Below, in pieces: positions 48,175 through 62,411 of a stretch of DNA of 64,000 nucleotides; positions within the stretch are counted from its first letter, which is position 1, and each line of letters starts with the position of its first letter. The stretch is from Liolophura sinensis (Eukaryota; Mollusca; Polyplacophora; Chitonida; Chitonidae). The position numbers and the translations under genes are program-made. A model generated the notes under the pieces. It did not search any database and was not told where the DNA came from. It worked only from the letters and a program-made list of their open reading frames with translations. The stretch is from contig NC_088305.1 of assembly GCF_032854445.1 (NCBI RefSeq), positions 6,949,606 through 7,013,605 on the forward strand, given 5' to 3'.

Positions 48175-48765
48175 GCCGCCGTCGCACAGGTGGTTAGCGC
48201 GCCAGCGTGACACAATGACCCAGGAGCCTCTAACAAAATGCGGTCGCGGTGAGTCCAGCTTAGACAGAATTCCTCTCCTTAGGAAAGGCCCAGATAGCAC
48301 AGTTGGTAGACTGTCCGCTTCGGGATCTGAAAAAAAGAAATCCTTGGTCGAGTCACACCTAAGACCTAAAAAGAGAAAGTTGTAACTTCCTCGTTTGGCA
48401 TTGATCATGAAGGGGATAGTGCAACGACTGGTTGACCTGTATCAGTACAATGGCTCGGGCGGGGCGGCTTACTTGCCTTCGGTAAGTCGTCTCAGTGAAG
48501 CAACACCAGATAAAAGAGCAGTGGAAATCCGTCCTGCAAAAATGAGGCAAATCACATGCACACTAAGGATTACTTTGTCGTCATATGACTGAAAAATTGT
48601 TATATAAGACGTTGAACCCCAAGAACTCCCTCTCCGGCCTTAGGCGACATGAGAAGGTCTATTATCAACCTGTGGATGGTTGCGATTTCCTTCCACCATA
48701 ATGCCGTCCACCGTTGTGTTAGTGAAATATTGAGTACGGCTTAAAACACCAATCAAATAAAAGAG
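48175..48765 (+). repeat. SINE type 1 split by a nested SINE type 2
   Basis: SINE type 1 head at 48175-48278 and its body and tail at 48629-48765 (ending AACACCAATCAAATAAA). Between them sits a complete SINE type 2 (48279-48628). The sequence CCTCTCC is present at both junctions (48272-48278 and 48629-48635), the expected target duplication. Confidence 0.85.
48279..48628 (+). repeat. SINE type 2 nested in SINE type 1
   Basis: The head has ATAGCACAGTTGGTAGACTG (A-box-like) and then TTGGTCGAGTCAC (B-box-like). The body contains TCGTCATATGACTGAAAA and the tail GTTGAACCCCAAGAACT. Confidence 0.8.
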
Positions 48766-49156
48766 TTTTCCGTTACTCACATATAGTGTGTGACACATTC
48801 CGTGGAGAGGAAATGTTGAGGAAACTTATGTGGACAGAATAAAACTGAATTTATTGCATATTATTATTTGACTTTATCCGATTGGTGTTTTACGCTCTGC
48901 TCAAGAATATTTCACTAATGGTAGGCCCATCATGTGCTGCATTATTATATGGCGAATTTAACATTGTTAAAGGACACATGAAAAAGAGCTCTAAAACAAA
49001 GAATATGGTTTTAAGAGAAAAGTTATGGAAAAAAAACAATTTTTTTAGCAAATCTTTTTTGAGGCATATGTTATATCACTTAATAACCACTCTATTTTGT
49101 ACATATTTTCCGTGGATAGCTGGAAACTTTCGGAAATGACGTCATTGATGAACTTA
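48766..49156. other. Unit C flank, no gene
   Basis: Inverted counterpart of A 18870-19390. No coding content. Confidence 0.55.
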
Positions 49157-49837
49157 CCAAGAATGCGAGATCAGCTTTGCGTACACCCACCCAACCCCAC
49201 CCCCAATTCGGACTCTTTTTTCCACACACATTTGTTTGACAGTTATCATTGTTGGCCTCACCACTGCACATTACTTTATTCCTGGACTGACCTCTGGGCC
49301 ATTAAGAAAATTGTAGTGTAAAGCCAATTTCACCTCCCAAAGAAGAAAGCTGTGGCGCTTTTTGTACTTTTATATTTTAGGACACAACCCAAGCTGCATA
49401 CTGAGAGATAAAGAGCAACCGTTTCACTGCCTACATACATATCATGTACACCGTGCCTAACAGTCCGAACCGAAACACAGAAAAGGAACTGCTGCCAAAT
49501 TTCTGCAGCCATAGAAAAACATATCAGCTTAAAAACACGGAAATCAAACGTATACAATGAATTAGCTCCCTCTATAAGTATGTCTGAATTACATGCTACA
49601 ATAATGAGCTGATCACTAACGATAGTTAGGTTAACTTCGGCACAACTAGGGAAAAGGAAGGATATGCAGGGTTGAAATAATCATGGCGATCAGGAAACTG
49701 GAAGGTATTCCCAAGGTATACCCTGCTGAAAAGGTATACCCGGCTTCCCTTCTTGTCAGCTGATTTTGTGCGTCCCACCTTTGAGCAGTAGCAAGACAGA
49801 AATGTAACAACACCAGAACCGATAGCTCTATTCAATT

Positions 49838-50161
49838 ATGTCCAAGCCATCTGAATGGAAAACAGTGCGTGGACAATCAGAGACTGGAGTGCGTTCCATT
49901 TGGACAAAGAATGATGTGGAGGCATAGCACCCCAGAATCAACTACTGGGCAAAGCGAGGTTACCTGCAGTTTAACATTCTCATCAAACTATTGTTTGAAG
50001 AAGCGCAATTGGTGAGACTTCAGGTGAGACTTGTGTCGGAGGGAAAGCTGACCAAGGTTCAGCGTAAGGCCACCAGAGATGACCAGTCGAAGATATTTGT
50101 GTTATGGAGAAATTATTCAGACCGCATCATCACTACCGAACAACGGCTGACAAACTTCTAA
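49838..50161 (+). pseudogene. Unassigned open frame with one stop
   Basis: From ATG at 49838 one frame runs 107 codons to TAA at 50159, with one TAG at codon 30 (49925). The part after the stop is well mixed and basic: YWAKRGYLQFNILIKLLFEE, then SEGKLTKVQRKATRDDQSK and FVLWRNYSDRI. I do not recognise it. It could be a retrocopy of a host gene or part of a transposon brought in with the insertion. Confidence 0.35.
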
Positions 50162-51639
50162 GAAGCACACGACCCTTTAAGGGACTAAGATACAAATCAG
50201 TATATGATCATTATCCTGCGGTAAATAAGAAACTGTTATCAGGGAGTTTTTATCATGTAAGTCGTTGTCTATTATTTGTACACAACTTGTTCAAGAACGA
50301 TACATGTATAAAAATATTTCTGGTGCATAACATAAACTGCCTGTATATGAAGAGTATCTTTTGTATTAAATATACGTTATTATGCTGTATTTTTGAAGAA
50401 ACAAAAATTTATTTATACATTAGTATGAAAATATATTTGATGCTGGAATAAAAATGTGTTTTAGTCTTAGAATTCAAAGCGTGTGTAGCTTAAACAGATA
50501 CATGTATTTATAAAACTGTATTGAAAATAAAACCAGTATTTATATCCACATGTCAATTTGTTCTCTGACTTTTTTTTCATGCTTGGTGGGCTGACATAAA
50601 GGGGGATAACTTGTTGTGCACTGCAGAACTCAGCTTCCGAGGCTACTGACCGTCGCTAGTATGAACCGTAAAAATGAAGCTTTCCTGAAATATAGATTTT
50701 AAGAATGAAGCACTAGTTCTCATTACAAGCAAAAGCAGATAAAACAGAACCAGTAATCCAAAATATCCAATACATAGCCGATTTTATTAGGCGACCTGAC
50801 TTAGACTGTAGGCGATTTTACCTGAGTTGTTAGACGATTTGACTTGTGCGAGTTGGCCGTTATTGACCTGTATTCGACCTGTATGATATTTACGATACCT
50901 GGATATCAAAAATTAATTGGGTTTTAAGAGTAATTATATTTTCATTATTTATAATTGCTAAGTTTTCCACCGTGAATTATGATACTGACATTAATATTTC
51001 GCCTCTGTTGGAACATCGGTCAAAACCATATCCATTTTCGGTTGACAGGTTAACTGCATTTAAACAGTCTCGTCCACAGTTAGACCTATTATATATTTTC
51101 ATAACATTGCAGCCTACTATTAAAATTTATCATATTTCCAAGATTTCATTTTCTCTCAAAAATGTCCACTTGTAACGTAACTCCTGTTTAGGGGCTAACG
51201 TTCAGCTACAGTTTTACTACCGCCAGCATGTGTCTATATTGCGCGCGTTAGGCCTGCACCACACCTAAGTAGTTGGGAGACACGTACAGGTTAACTTCGG
51301 TGCAGATGATTTGGACCTTGTTAAAGCATCGACTGCTGCGATCGGTTGATCCTTAGCACTTATAAAATATAAACAGTTAAATACACCAAACACTGCATAG
51401 CGCTAACTATAATACAAACACTCATTTTATCACACACAAAAATATAATAATAAAAATGCGATTTGAGGGTATTTTAGTTTGATGTTAGCGGCAACCAGTT
51501 CCATCGTGGAGCAGTCACATTCCCTGCTTGTTGGAGTAGCACCCAAACTTTTAGCCACTAGACCACAGACTAGTCCATGCTGAGGTATGTGGACAAGATC
51601 ATAGTCCCGTTTTGTCAGAGACCAAGGAAAGTCCTTAAT

Positions 51640-51930
51640 GAGAAAAAAAACGAACTGTACTGTTTACTACCTTCTGGGAAGAAGAGTTCTACCGGAAATG
51701 TACGAGCTGCACTGCGGCGTTTTCCGACAGAAATTCTTCTTCTAACACAGAAGACTTCAGGACAAGTTCTTAGGTAAAATGGAGTTGCCCAGATCGGATT
51801 TTGGCACAGACATTATTTATAATTTATAAACTTGAGGGACATATTAGAATTTTTTTCATGGCATGCACATGCAAAGAAAAGCATACTCTTTTAAATGGTA
51901 TTTGTTTGGTGTATATTAAAGTCAATGTTA
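51640..51930 (+). mobile_element. Partial copy of the unit C MITE
   Basis: The stretch with CTTCTGGGAAGAAGAGTTCTACC, TCTAACACAGAAGACTTCAGG and CTTGAGGGACATATTAGAA matches the complement of 57195-57440. Only one half of the element is present. Confidence 0.65.
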
Positions 51931-52039
51931 GACAAGATGTTAGAGTTGGTACCTTAACAGATATTGTATGTACTGACCTGAGGTTTTACATGCACATAAT
52001 GCACAATGACGCAAGGGGGTCATCGCTCCATCGCTCCAA

Positions 52040-52440
52040 TTTTAAGTGGCTGTATTTAAGGCACACCATAGAGAAAATTTACTGGTAAAACTGACGCGGA
52101 ACAACATTCTGTGTGTTTATGTTACAGCGTGTTACACTGACAAACTGCAACATCTAGACTTGTCCGTGAACAAACAGTTCAAAGACGAACTGAAGGGCAG
52201 TTCCCAGGGCTGGTACGCTGAGAGAGGAAACTCATCGAACCAGCAGAGAGAGGACAGCAAGACTTCCATCATGAAGCCCAAACATAACAGACGGTATATG
52301 AAGGCATACGAGGTAATTGCCAAGCAAAGACAACTTATTTAGCCTGGTTTTGTAAAATCCGGGCTACATGTATTTAAGTATGTTGTAATGTATTGCCTGT
52401 ACATGTATTTGTTTCCTTTCTTAAATATTAGTAATCTGAA
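52040..52440 (+). pseudogene. Pogo/Tigger-like transposase fragment (unit C)
   Basis: The frame 52046-52342 carries TDKLQHLDLSVNKQFKDELK and GWYAERGN, the region before the third catalytic acid of pogo-type DDE transposases, then runs into a basic tail. The rest of the transposase is absent. Same fragment as 18535-18860 (inverted). Confidence 0.7.
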
Positions 52441-53237
52441 ACTCCAAAAAAGTTATGTAATCTTGCTCTTCTTTCGCCCGCTTTACCTTTGTAGTGGAAA
52501 ACTTTTATGCCATGTTACATTGTATATTCGGTGGATGTTTGATTCCAGATAGTTTGGCCACTATCTACAACGGGAATATCCTCGAACCATTTGTGTTTGC
52601 AGTAATTTAGAGGCAACATGGATTCCTCAGTCTTCACACACTGTGGGATTATCCTTAAATCGAAAGTACAGACTTGACAAAAGTTGATCTATCTCCCAAT
52701 CCACTGCTCGGCATACCGCTTTGAAAGTATTATACATTATCTGCAACCCACAGCTACCAATGTTCATTTATTAGATTGAAGTTTATCTTCATCTGTCTGT
52801 CTAGTTGGTTATATAACTTCCAGTTAACATTAGAAGGGAAAATGGGCCAGTCCGTCGTCGCTGCGGAGACGAATTGTTCTTCCCTTCACACATTATGCCG
52901 TCAATGATGTACAAAAAAAAAGTATAACTTTCCGAAAGGACAGAGCGGTATTAGATTGATAGGACCGACATCTAACAGATAGTTACCTCCCTTAGCACGA
53001 TGTGTGTAATGACAGTTTTAATTGTGTTCGACCACTTTCGCCTGCAGTCTATATAAATTCCGTTAAGCACTTTACAGAACCGTTTTGTAAATTTCAAGCT
53101 CTTATTTGAGAAAACATGATTTTCAAGCACTTTCTAGCTCTGGAAATCACATCTAAAATCAAGGACTATAAAGCGTTTGAATGAACCCTGTCACTCTGAC
53201 TAGAGATGATACATATTCTGTGTACAGAAATCAGTTG
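52441..53237. other. Unit C flank, no gene
   Basis: Counterpart of B 32950-33740. No coding content. Confidence 0.55.
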
Positions 53238-53453
53238 CTATAGCCGTATACCTGATGTAACTGTGAATTGGGTGTATCCACTGTGTGCCTGGATGACAGC
53301 CTGAACCCTCTTCCTCATATCACCTGTCAGCCTCCTAATACTTTGAGGGCGAAGACGCTGCCCTCCCTCGTGCAAGGCAGCTCCCATTATGACCAGATCG
53401 TGATTGCTTGCGCGTGATGAAAACCACCAGTAAAAGGCTTTATAAAATACCAA
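53238..53453 (-). pseudogene. Tc1-like transposase, C-terminal fragment (unit C)
   Basis: A 71-codon frame with LVIMGAALHEGGQRLRPQSI, then RRLTGDMRKRVQAVIQAHSG and YTQF, the normal C-terminal end of Tc1 transposases. Better preserved than the B copy at 33.7-34.1 kb. Confidence 0.8.
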
Positions 53454-53494
53454 ATGACGTTTTTACTGAGTAATTTCAACCACTGCTTCAATAC

Positions 53495-53660
53495 CGGTCC
53501 GATGGCACAGTTGGTAGAGTGTCCGCTTCGAGAGCGGTAGATCCAAGGTTAATCCTGAATTTTCCTGCAAGAAGGAGGCAAGGAGATCACATGCACTCGA
53601 AGGATTCCTTCGTCGTCATAAGTACGATGTTAAACCCCAAACTCTGACTCACTCACTCAA
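53495..53660 (+). repeat. SINE type 2, unit C only
   Basis: The head CCGATGGCACAGTTGGTAGAG with GCGGTAGATCCAAGGTTAA, a short body, and the tail TGTTAAACCCCAAACTC followed by (ACTC)n. Unit B has unbroken text at this place (GCTTCAACACGACTCACTCC, about 34075), so the insertion is younger than the B/C split or lost in B. Confidence 0.8.
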
Positions 53661-55690
53661 CATTGGTGACTCCAGAACAACACTCATAAAGCCATTGTTT
53701 CACATCAAAACCAGTTTTGATAGAAATACATGTGTGTGATGATTTGGGACATGGATTCTAATCGTGTTGTCGTTTTGTATTCGCCGAAGGGTCAAACAAT
53801 TCATAATCAATCAGATTTCACACTCTTCTGATACAGAAGAACAGGAATCGCACGTGTGCAAAATGGCCATAGTAACAAACTATTTGTCTCTATGTACAGC
53901 TGTTCTCTTTGAGCATTACCAAGGAATCTCGGGCCCACACACCATTGGTAATGAGCGATGGACGTTGTTCTTGTGATAATTCGACAGACAAAAGGATAAG
54001 GAACACAAGTGTCTGCAAATTTAAGTCCGTTGAGACTCAATTAACATTTCATTTTTTCGTGTGACAACCTGTCACTCTGACACTGGATTGGGTCCATCCT
54101 TGGCCGAACAACATTTTTGCCAAACCTAACGTCAGAGCAGCCTCGGGCTAGGGTGTGAGGGAGCATTTTTGCGGTATGGACTCCCCCTGCCACAAGAAGA
54201 CACATGTACACACAACTAATGACTCCTCGTCATACATACATACATACATACATACATACATACATACATACATACATACACATACATACATACATATATT
54301 TTTTTTTCCAAGTATATATGTCCCATAGTGGAAAATTATTTTCAATCAGCTATTTTATTCCGGAAATCGACTTTGCTTTGGTAGTTGTGTCGTGTTGTTG
54401 CGTTTTGGATTTTAACGTTGCTGGACCAATCTGTTCCCTGGTGGTGCGTGGAATGATCTTCATTGCCCTGCCATCCCAATGTATGATATATCTGTACTTA
54501 ACTTAAAATTAATTAGTGTATTAAATTTATAGTTGCACAGAAATTGCACTACGTACCTCTACACCATTTCTATCAGGGCTTTTGTCGTCTTATCTCCGGC
54601 TTTGACTCGCCCCAGGGCTAATCTTTCTATCTACAGGCACAACAGTAACGGTTTCCACTTAGATATTTTGAATTCAGCTTTGGAAGAAAACCAGGATGGC
54701 TAATGAGGATGAAGATGTAAATAACAGCATGGACTTCCCTGGAAATCACATGTAAAAATCAAGGACTAACCCTGTCGAACCCTGTCACTATCATTAGCGA
54801 TGATACGAATTTCCCTGTAGCTCCTTTCCTTTGGAAAGCAGGTGCATGGAACAGATCCATAAGAGAGGAGAAGGAGAAAAACCAGGATATTTTTATGACA
54901 CACATACACGTTAAGTAATGACAGTATCACCGGACAATTAAATCCACACAGTCACAGATATGTTTGCTGCCGTGTTCAGGAGCACTGAAGCCATCGGAAG
55001 TACAATTTTGTGTTAAGAGAGAACATCCAAAAACTACTTAAACTATGTGCCACATGATTAAAGAATTACACCATAGAGAATAAAACTAGAGCGGCGACAA
55101 CTGTGTGATGGATGGCAAATAGTCACACACAACCGATAAAATACGGACTGTCAATTTCCCTCAATAAAACAAGAGTTTTTGTCTGTTTATGTAAATGGTT
55201 AAATAGTAGCAAATTACACGCTCCTTAGCACAATGGCTTAAGTAGAATTAGGTACAAAAATGCAGTGATGTTAACTGCAATTTATTAAACGTCACTGGTT
55301 TAGAATTATTGAAAATGCTGTAATGTCGTCACATTTAATATACAATAACATTAAAACTGCGCAAAGAAATTTTATTAGCATTAAAATAATGCAAAACTAA
55401 AGTGTCTTCAGAATTTCGAACACTACATCGTCTACAAATTGCTGTAACAAAACGTGTTTCATGTAATGAGAACTGTTGTAAGTAATGAAACGAGAAATGT
55501 GGAGCAAAAGTGCTCAGGAAGTCTGTAGTTATTCTGAAGGGATGAAAAAATAGATATAATGGAATTCTATCAATTGCATCTGCGTGAAGAATAATAGTGT
55601 AGAGATGTCCCTATACTGTACGCGTATCTGAGCCTCTAGTGCTTCGGTAAGACGTTTGGGGTTTTGAAGAACCCACACAGTTGATGCTTA
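53661..55690. other. Unit C flank, no gene
   Basis: Counterpart of B 34090-35700, with an old LINE 3' piece near 54900-55030 and a (CATA)n run at 54231-54296. No coding content. Confidence 0.55.
54231..54296. repeat. (CATA)n microsatellite
   Basis: About sixteen CATA units with one imperfection near 54280. Confidence 0.95.
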
Positions 55691-55699
55691 AACGGAGCT

Positions 55700-55855
55700 T
55701 ATCCCAAAATGATCACTTCTTGTAGTGCCTTTGTTAACAAAAACAAACCTTCCTGTAGTGCCTATGTTAAAAATTAGGTCTTTCTGGAGTACCTTTGTTA
55801 AAGACATAGATCTTCCTGTAGTGCCTTTGTTAAGAGAGGAGATACAAGTTTGGGG
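55700..55855. repeat. Short tandem repeat, four copies in unit C
   Basis: Four imperfect units of about 35 bases share CTTCCTGTAGTGCCTTTGTT. Units A (about 16215-16290) and B (about 35711-35785) have two. Confidence 0.75.
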
Positions 55856-55974
55856 ATACAGCTTATCGGCCATGCAATAAAGCGAGCAATGTATGGAGAT
55901 TTGTGGATGTTTGGAGTACAGTCAAGTTGTGGTTTATCGGTGTGACCGGAAGGTACGGGTATACTCTGTAAAAG

Positions 55975-56080
55975 CTTGTGTCACCAATATACTCCTTCGT
56001 TTGGTGAAGGGTAAAGCGGGGTTCTAACCCACGAACCCAAAGCTCTAAATCATTCCAGTATCCCACTTGACTACCAAGGA
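55975..56080 (-). repeat. tRNA-like SINE piece (unit C)
   Basis: The complement has the same A-box and B-box-like text as in A and B (GGGTTAGAACCCC here). Confidence 0.5.
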
Positions 56081-56106
56081 GGGCAATACCACCTCCTCCT
56101 TTCAGA

Positions 56107-56470
56107 GGCACTTGTCCCAATGGCACAGTTCGTAGAGCACCCGCTTCGGAGGACGGTAGGTCCAGGGTCAGTTCTGGGTCCGGTCACACCTAACACCTTC
56201 AAAGAGGTAGTTATAACTTTTTCGCTTGGCGTTCACCATGCCGTGGATAGACGAATGACTGGTTGACACGTTTAAGTATAATGCTTCGGCTGAGACACTT
56301 TACTTGCCTTCGGTAAGTCGTCTCAGTGAAGCGGCACTACAAAAAACAGATGTTGATCTCCGTTCTGGAACAATGTTGCACATTGCACGCAATCTATGGA
56401 CTCCTTCATCGTCAGATGACTGAAAACTTGTTAAGTCCGGCATTATACCCCAAGCACTCACATAACGACT
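56107..56470 (+). repeat. SINE type 2 (unit C, shared with B)
   Basis: CCAATGGCACAGTTCGTAGAGC and GGACGGTAGGTCCAGGGTC form the head; the body includes CTTGCCTTCGGTAAGTCGTC. The location equals that of the unit B copy at 36128-36465; unit A has no SINE there. Confidence 0.78.
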
Positions 56471-57165
56471 TCATACACTTGTAGTAACGTCAATTCTTTG
56501 TCTGACCGGACTCAATTCCACCTGGCGATCTGAAACGTCTTCTCCCCCATCGAGGAAAACTGGTTCTCTTTCGTGCGTGGTTGGATTTGCCCATCCACGG
56601 GCTTTTACTCACGAAATTCGCATCGCCTTTTACCGATGACTTCACCTGTGCACTAACATGACAAACCAGGCGGTACAACAGTTACGCAGCTTCGCACGCA
56701 AAATGTCTAGGTTTTATACGAAGGGTATCCCGTTAAAGCTACTCCATATAAATCTGGCTAACGGCATTCACCAAGTATTTATGTTATTATGCACATGCAT
56801 GAACTGTCAATTCTTGAAAAATAATGTACAATTATTCCATGAGTTTATGGTGTCGTGTAAGTAGGATAAAACACTCGTAACGGAAGGTTCTTGAAAAAGA
56901 ATGAACTTCGCGCTCACGCCTCGTTTATTAAGTTTCAAAAATCCACAATTACGAATGCTATCTCAACTAGAGAAGGCTGATGTTTTATAAATAGCTCCTT
57001 CTAAGACGTTATAATCAGTTTTGTATTCTAGCTCAAAAAATTCAGATAGTTCGGATGTGATTGCCTAGTCATTGGACATATTGTGATTAGCCTTATGGCA
57101 TACTTTATTTTTTAATCCGAAATATCTCGCACTGGATAAAATATAACATACGTCATATTCAGTTA
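56471..57165. other. Unit C flank, no gene
   Basis: Holds the old TIR element at about 56880-57040 and sequence shared with B and A. Confidence 0.55.
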
Positions 57166-57722
57166 TTAAAGGAGAAGAAAACTTGAATATATAACAAATA
57201 CCATTGAAAACAATATGCATTTGCTCGCAGGTGCATGCCATAAAAAATTATAACATGTACCTCAAGTTGATAAGTTATAAATCAATTCAGCGCCAAAATC
57301 CGCTGTGGGCGACTCCATTTTGCCTAAGAAATAGTCCTGCAGTCTTCTGTGTTAGGAGGAGAATAGTCGTCGGAAACCGCCGAAGTGCACTTCGGACATT
57401 TCCGGTAGAACTCCTCTTCCCAGAAGGTAGCGAACAGTACAGTTCGTTTTCCGCCTGACAATCGGGAAACCGGAATGTTGGACGTAGGTTCCGAGTTAAC
57501 ACGAGCAAACCGGTAGTTTTAACGACTCTTATTGGATGAGAGGCAACACACCCCCAGCACAAATTACATGGTGTTCAAGATGGAGGACGCCATGGACTGT
57601 TTTCAGGCTTTACTTGTGTGGCGAGCAAAAATTGCAAAATTATGCAAGAGGCACCACCAGATAGAAAAAATGTGCTCTTTTCAGCCTGTAGTGTCATGTT
57701 TTTAAGTTTTCTTCTCTTTTAA
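57166..57722. mobile_element. MITE with 19-base inverted ends and TTAA flanks
   Basis: The left end TTAAAGGAGAAGAAAACTT (57166) and the right end AAGTTTTCTTCTCTTTTAA (to 57722) are inverted copies with one mismatch. TTAA stands at both outer ends. Units A and B show the uninterrupted site (CAGTTAT..ACATTTTTT, 13310s and 37030s). About 550 bases, with no transposase. TTAA targets are typical of piggyBac-type elements; the ends themselves do not look like a known one to me. Confidence 0.85.
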
Positions 57723-57866
57723 ACATTTTTTAAATCATTTGAAAACGTTAAAAACAAGAAGAAAAACAGAAAAAAAAGATCAAGTGAACGTTTAAAAGGA
57801 ACGATTACCACGAACTTTTAATCTATTTTCGCCTATAATTTATGAACGACCAACAGTATCGTCTAT

Positions 57867-58132
57867 TTAGTGGATTTTCACCGGGCGTATCTTCATCTCG
57901 CTGAACTGAAGAGGGAGATGTTTAGACGACCATTGGAACCACGTGATAACTGAAGGATTTTCCTGGGACTTCTCCTTCACATGAACATACAGCCCATTCA
58001 GGTTGGTGTGATGACAGCGATTGTACCACCAGGCCCCATGATATGCCGTTGCACAGTTCGCCTTGTTGTTGTAGTCTTTGTCTCGGTCATATGTTGAAAA
58101 CTCCAAGCCGTTGTGGTAAGCCAAAGAGTCAC
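57867..58132 (-). pseudogene. FReD copy C, exon 4 (open)
   Basis: Acceptor GTTTTCTCTCAG-like (TCTCTCAG), open to TAA at 57867-57869. It encodes GDSLAYHNGLEFSTYDRDKD, NCATAYHGAWWYNRCHHTNL and FSEMKIRPVKIH. One codon longer than copy A. The calcium loop has Lys where A has Asn. Classed as pseudogene because of exon 1. Confidence 0.88.
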
Positions 58133-59245
58133 CTGAGAGAACAAAATAATGGCTCAAAACCTCTGGACACACAGACAGACAGATTATTACACAGCTCAGA
58201 CTGACTGGATTTTTTCACTTGATTCCTGTTTACTGTTAGAAGGATCTGGTGTTTAAGCCCAAAATTAAAAGATGGTCGCCAGCAACTATCCAGATACGCC
58301 CAATCCCTAAAATTGGTTGATCAAAAGTAAATGGTCGAAGCGACCGTATAATTTAGGGTCAGACTTTTTTTCGTCACTAGTATACCGTAAAAGTAACGCA
58401 ACTAACAGCTTTTTTCTGGTGGTGGTTGGGGTGGGGGGAGGGGGAAGAGTCGAATTAACCAAAACGTACGTGATCGCATTTATTTCCCAACTTGAATTAC
58501 CTGGCTCGAAGCCAGCATTGTTATCAAAATTATATTATATTGGTTGCTCTGACATCTTATATAATAGTGGCTCATGGTTACCTTCACCGCAAATGTCTAT
58601 ATATAGACACTTTAGTGCTGTACATGGTTAGGGTATCACTAGTGATACTGACACACGTACAGTGTATATCACACGTACAGTGTATATCACATGATGTGAT
58701 CGAACATGAAAACCAGTAAAGATGACCTGAAGCGATCAATATATTGATATATTCGGAATGAGCAGCTAGCATGCATAGGTCTACATAAGTTAATTTATCA
58801 ATTTATGGGCCTATCTAAGGCTTACTATATTTTCTCGTGATTTCTATAAACAAATCACACAGTGGCCTATTGCCATTGTGACGTCAAAATTCAGACTCAA
58901 AGTTGGAGTAGGCCAACTTAAGATCTCGGCCAATCTTTTCAGTTTTGAAAAAAAATAAGCCACCAAAATCCCCCCCCCCCCCCCTTCCATCTGTGACTAT
59001 ATTTTTCTTTCTACCCACCATACTTTTTTCTATGACCAAGAATATTTTTGATTTTGGTCACTTCTCTTCCACCTTTCTCCCAGAGAATGTCCACCATCAT
59101 TCCCACGGTCGCCAACTGATTGGCTATTATTCACGCTTAGTTACAACTTTTCAGAAGAGCTCTTTGACGAATTTTAGTTGAAATGTTTTTAAAATTTATT
59201 TTCTAAGCTTTGTTTCTCTCAGAAAAAACATGTCAGTCAACTTAC
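58133..59245. other. Intron 3 of copy C
   Basis: 1.1 kb, GT-AG bordered, with a C run at about 58968-58984. No gene. Confidence 0.75.
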
Positions 59246-59410
59246 CGGCATTCCCCTTGAATGCCCCCAGTAAGAGTCGGAAGTTGTGAGTCTCGTTTGC
59301 CACACTGAATCTGCTGTAGGAAGCGTAACCCGTTCCCAGGGTGTAGCTTCTCATATTCACAAGGAGTTCAAAGTGCGCCTGAGAGGTCAGGAGGTGAATC
59401 TTTTGCAGGC
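59246..59410 (-). pseudogene. FReD copy C, exon 3 (open)
   Basis: 165 bases with intact borders, encoding GLQKIHLLTSQAHFELLVNM and then GTGYASYSRFSV and LLLGAFKGNAG. Confidence 0.87.
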
Positions 59411-62173
<2,763 letters not shown>

Positions 62174-62329
62174 CAGCCATCCACCGCCCTGTGTCACCAT
62201 GTCACAGTACACAAGGAGCCTTTTCCCACTCCGAACGGAACACTCGGTACACTCCGCTCTTTGTGTGGTTGCATTTCTGTATTTCTGTACAATCGGTAGG
62301 ATATACGCATTCGAGAAAATTAGTGTGAT
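62174..62329 (-). pseudogene. FReD copy C, exon 1, two one-base deletions
   Basis: The borders are good (TTTCCAG acceptor, GTAAGT donor). Compared with A and B one T is missing in the GTGTTTCCG text and one in GGCTTCCTT. The frame shifts and meets a TGA near the VYCDM place. The exon is 156 bases against 158 in B, so the frame is not restored. Confidence 0.88.
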
Positions 62330-62411
62330 CTGGAAAAAAAATCCTAGTGTAGTATTAATTGCGATTTACATCAATACACGAAAAAGTCGAACATGGTAAT
62401 ACTCTAGTATG

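Larger units (their letters stand above)
49157..52035. other. 2.9 kb insertion specific to unit C
   Basis: In A the flank passes without break from the pogo fragment to the GAAATGACGTCATT text; in C these two points are 2.9 kb apart. The insert contains an unassigned open frame (49838-50161), a partial copy of the TTAA-flanked MITE (about 51640-51930, plus strand) and AT-rich sequence without a gene. No terminal repeats or target duplication recognised. Confidence 0.5.

Noticed and set aside
54148-54345. Frames with Cys-Met-Tyr-Val or His-Thr-Tyr-Ile repeats
   Set aside because: Produced by the (CATA)n microsatellite on both strands.
55863-56126. 87-codon minus-strand frame
   Set aside because: It crosses two SINE pieces and their flank, so it is a chance frame.
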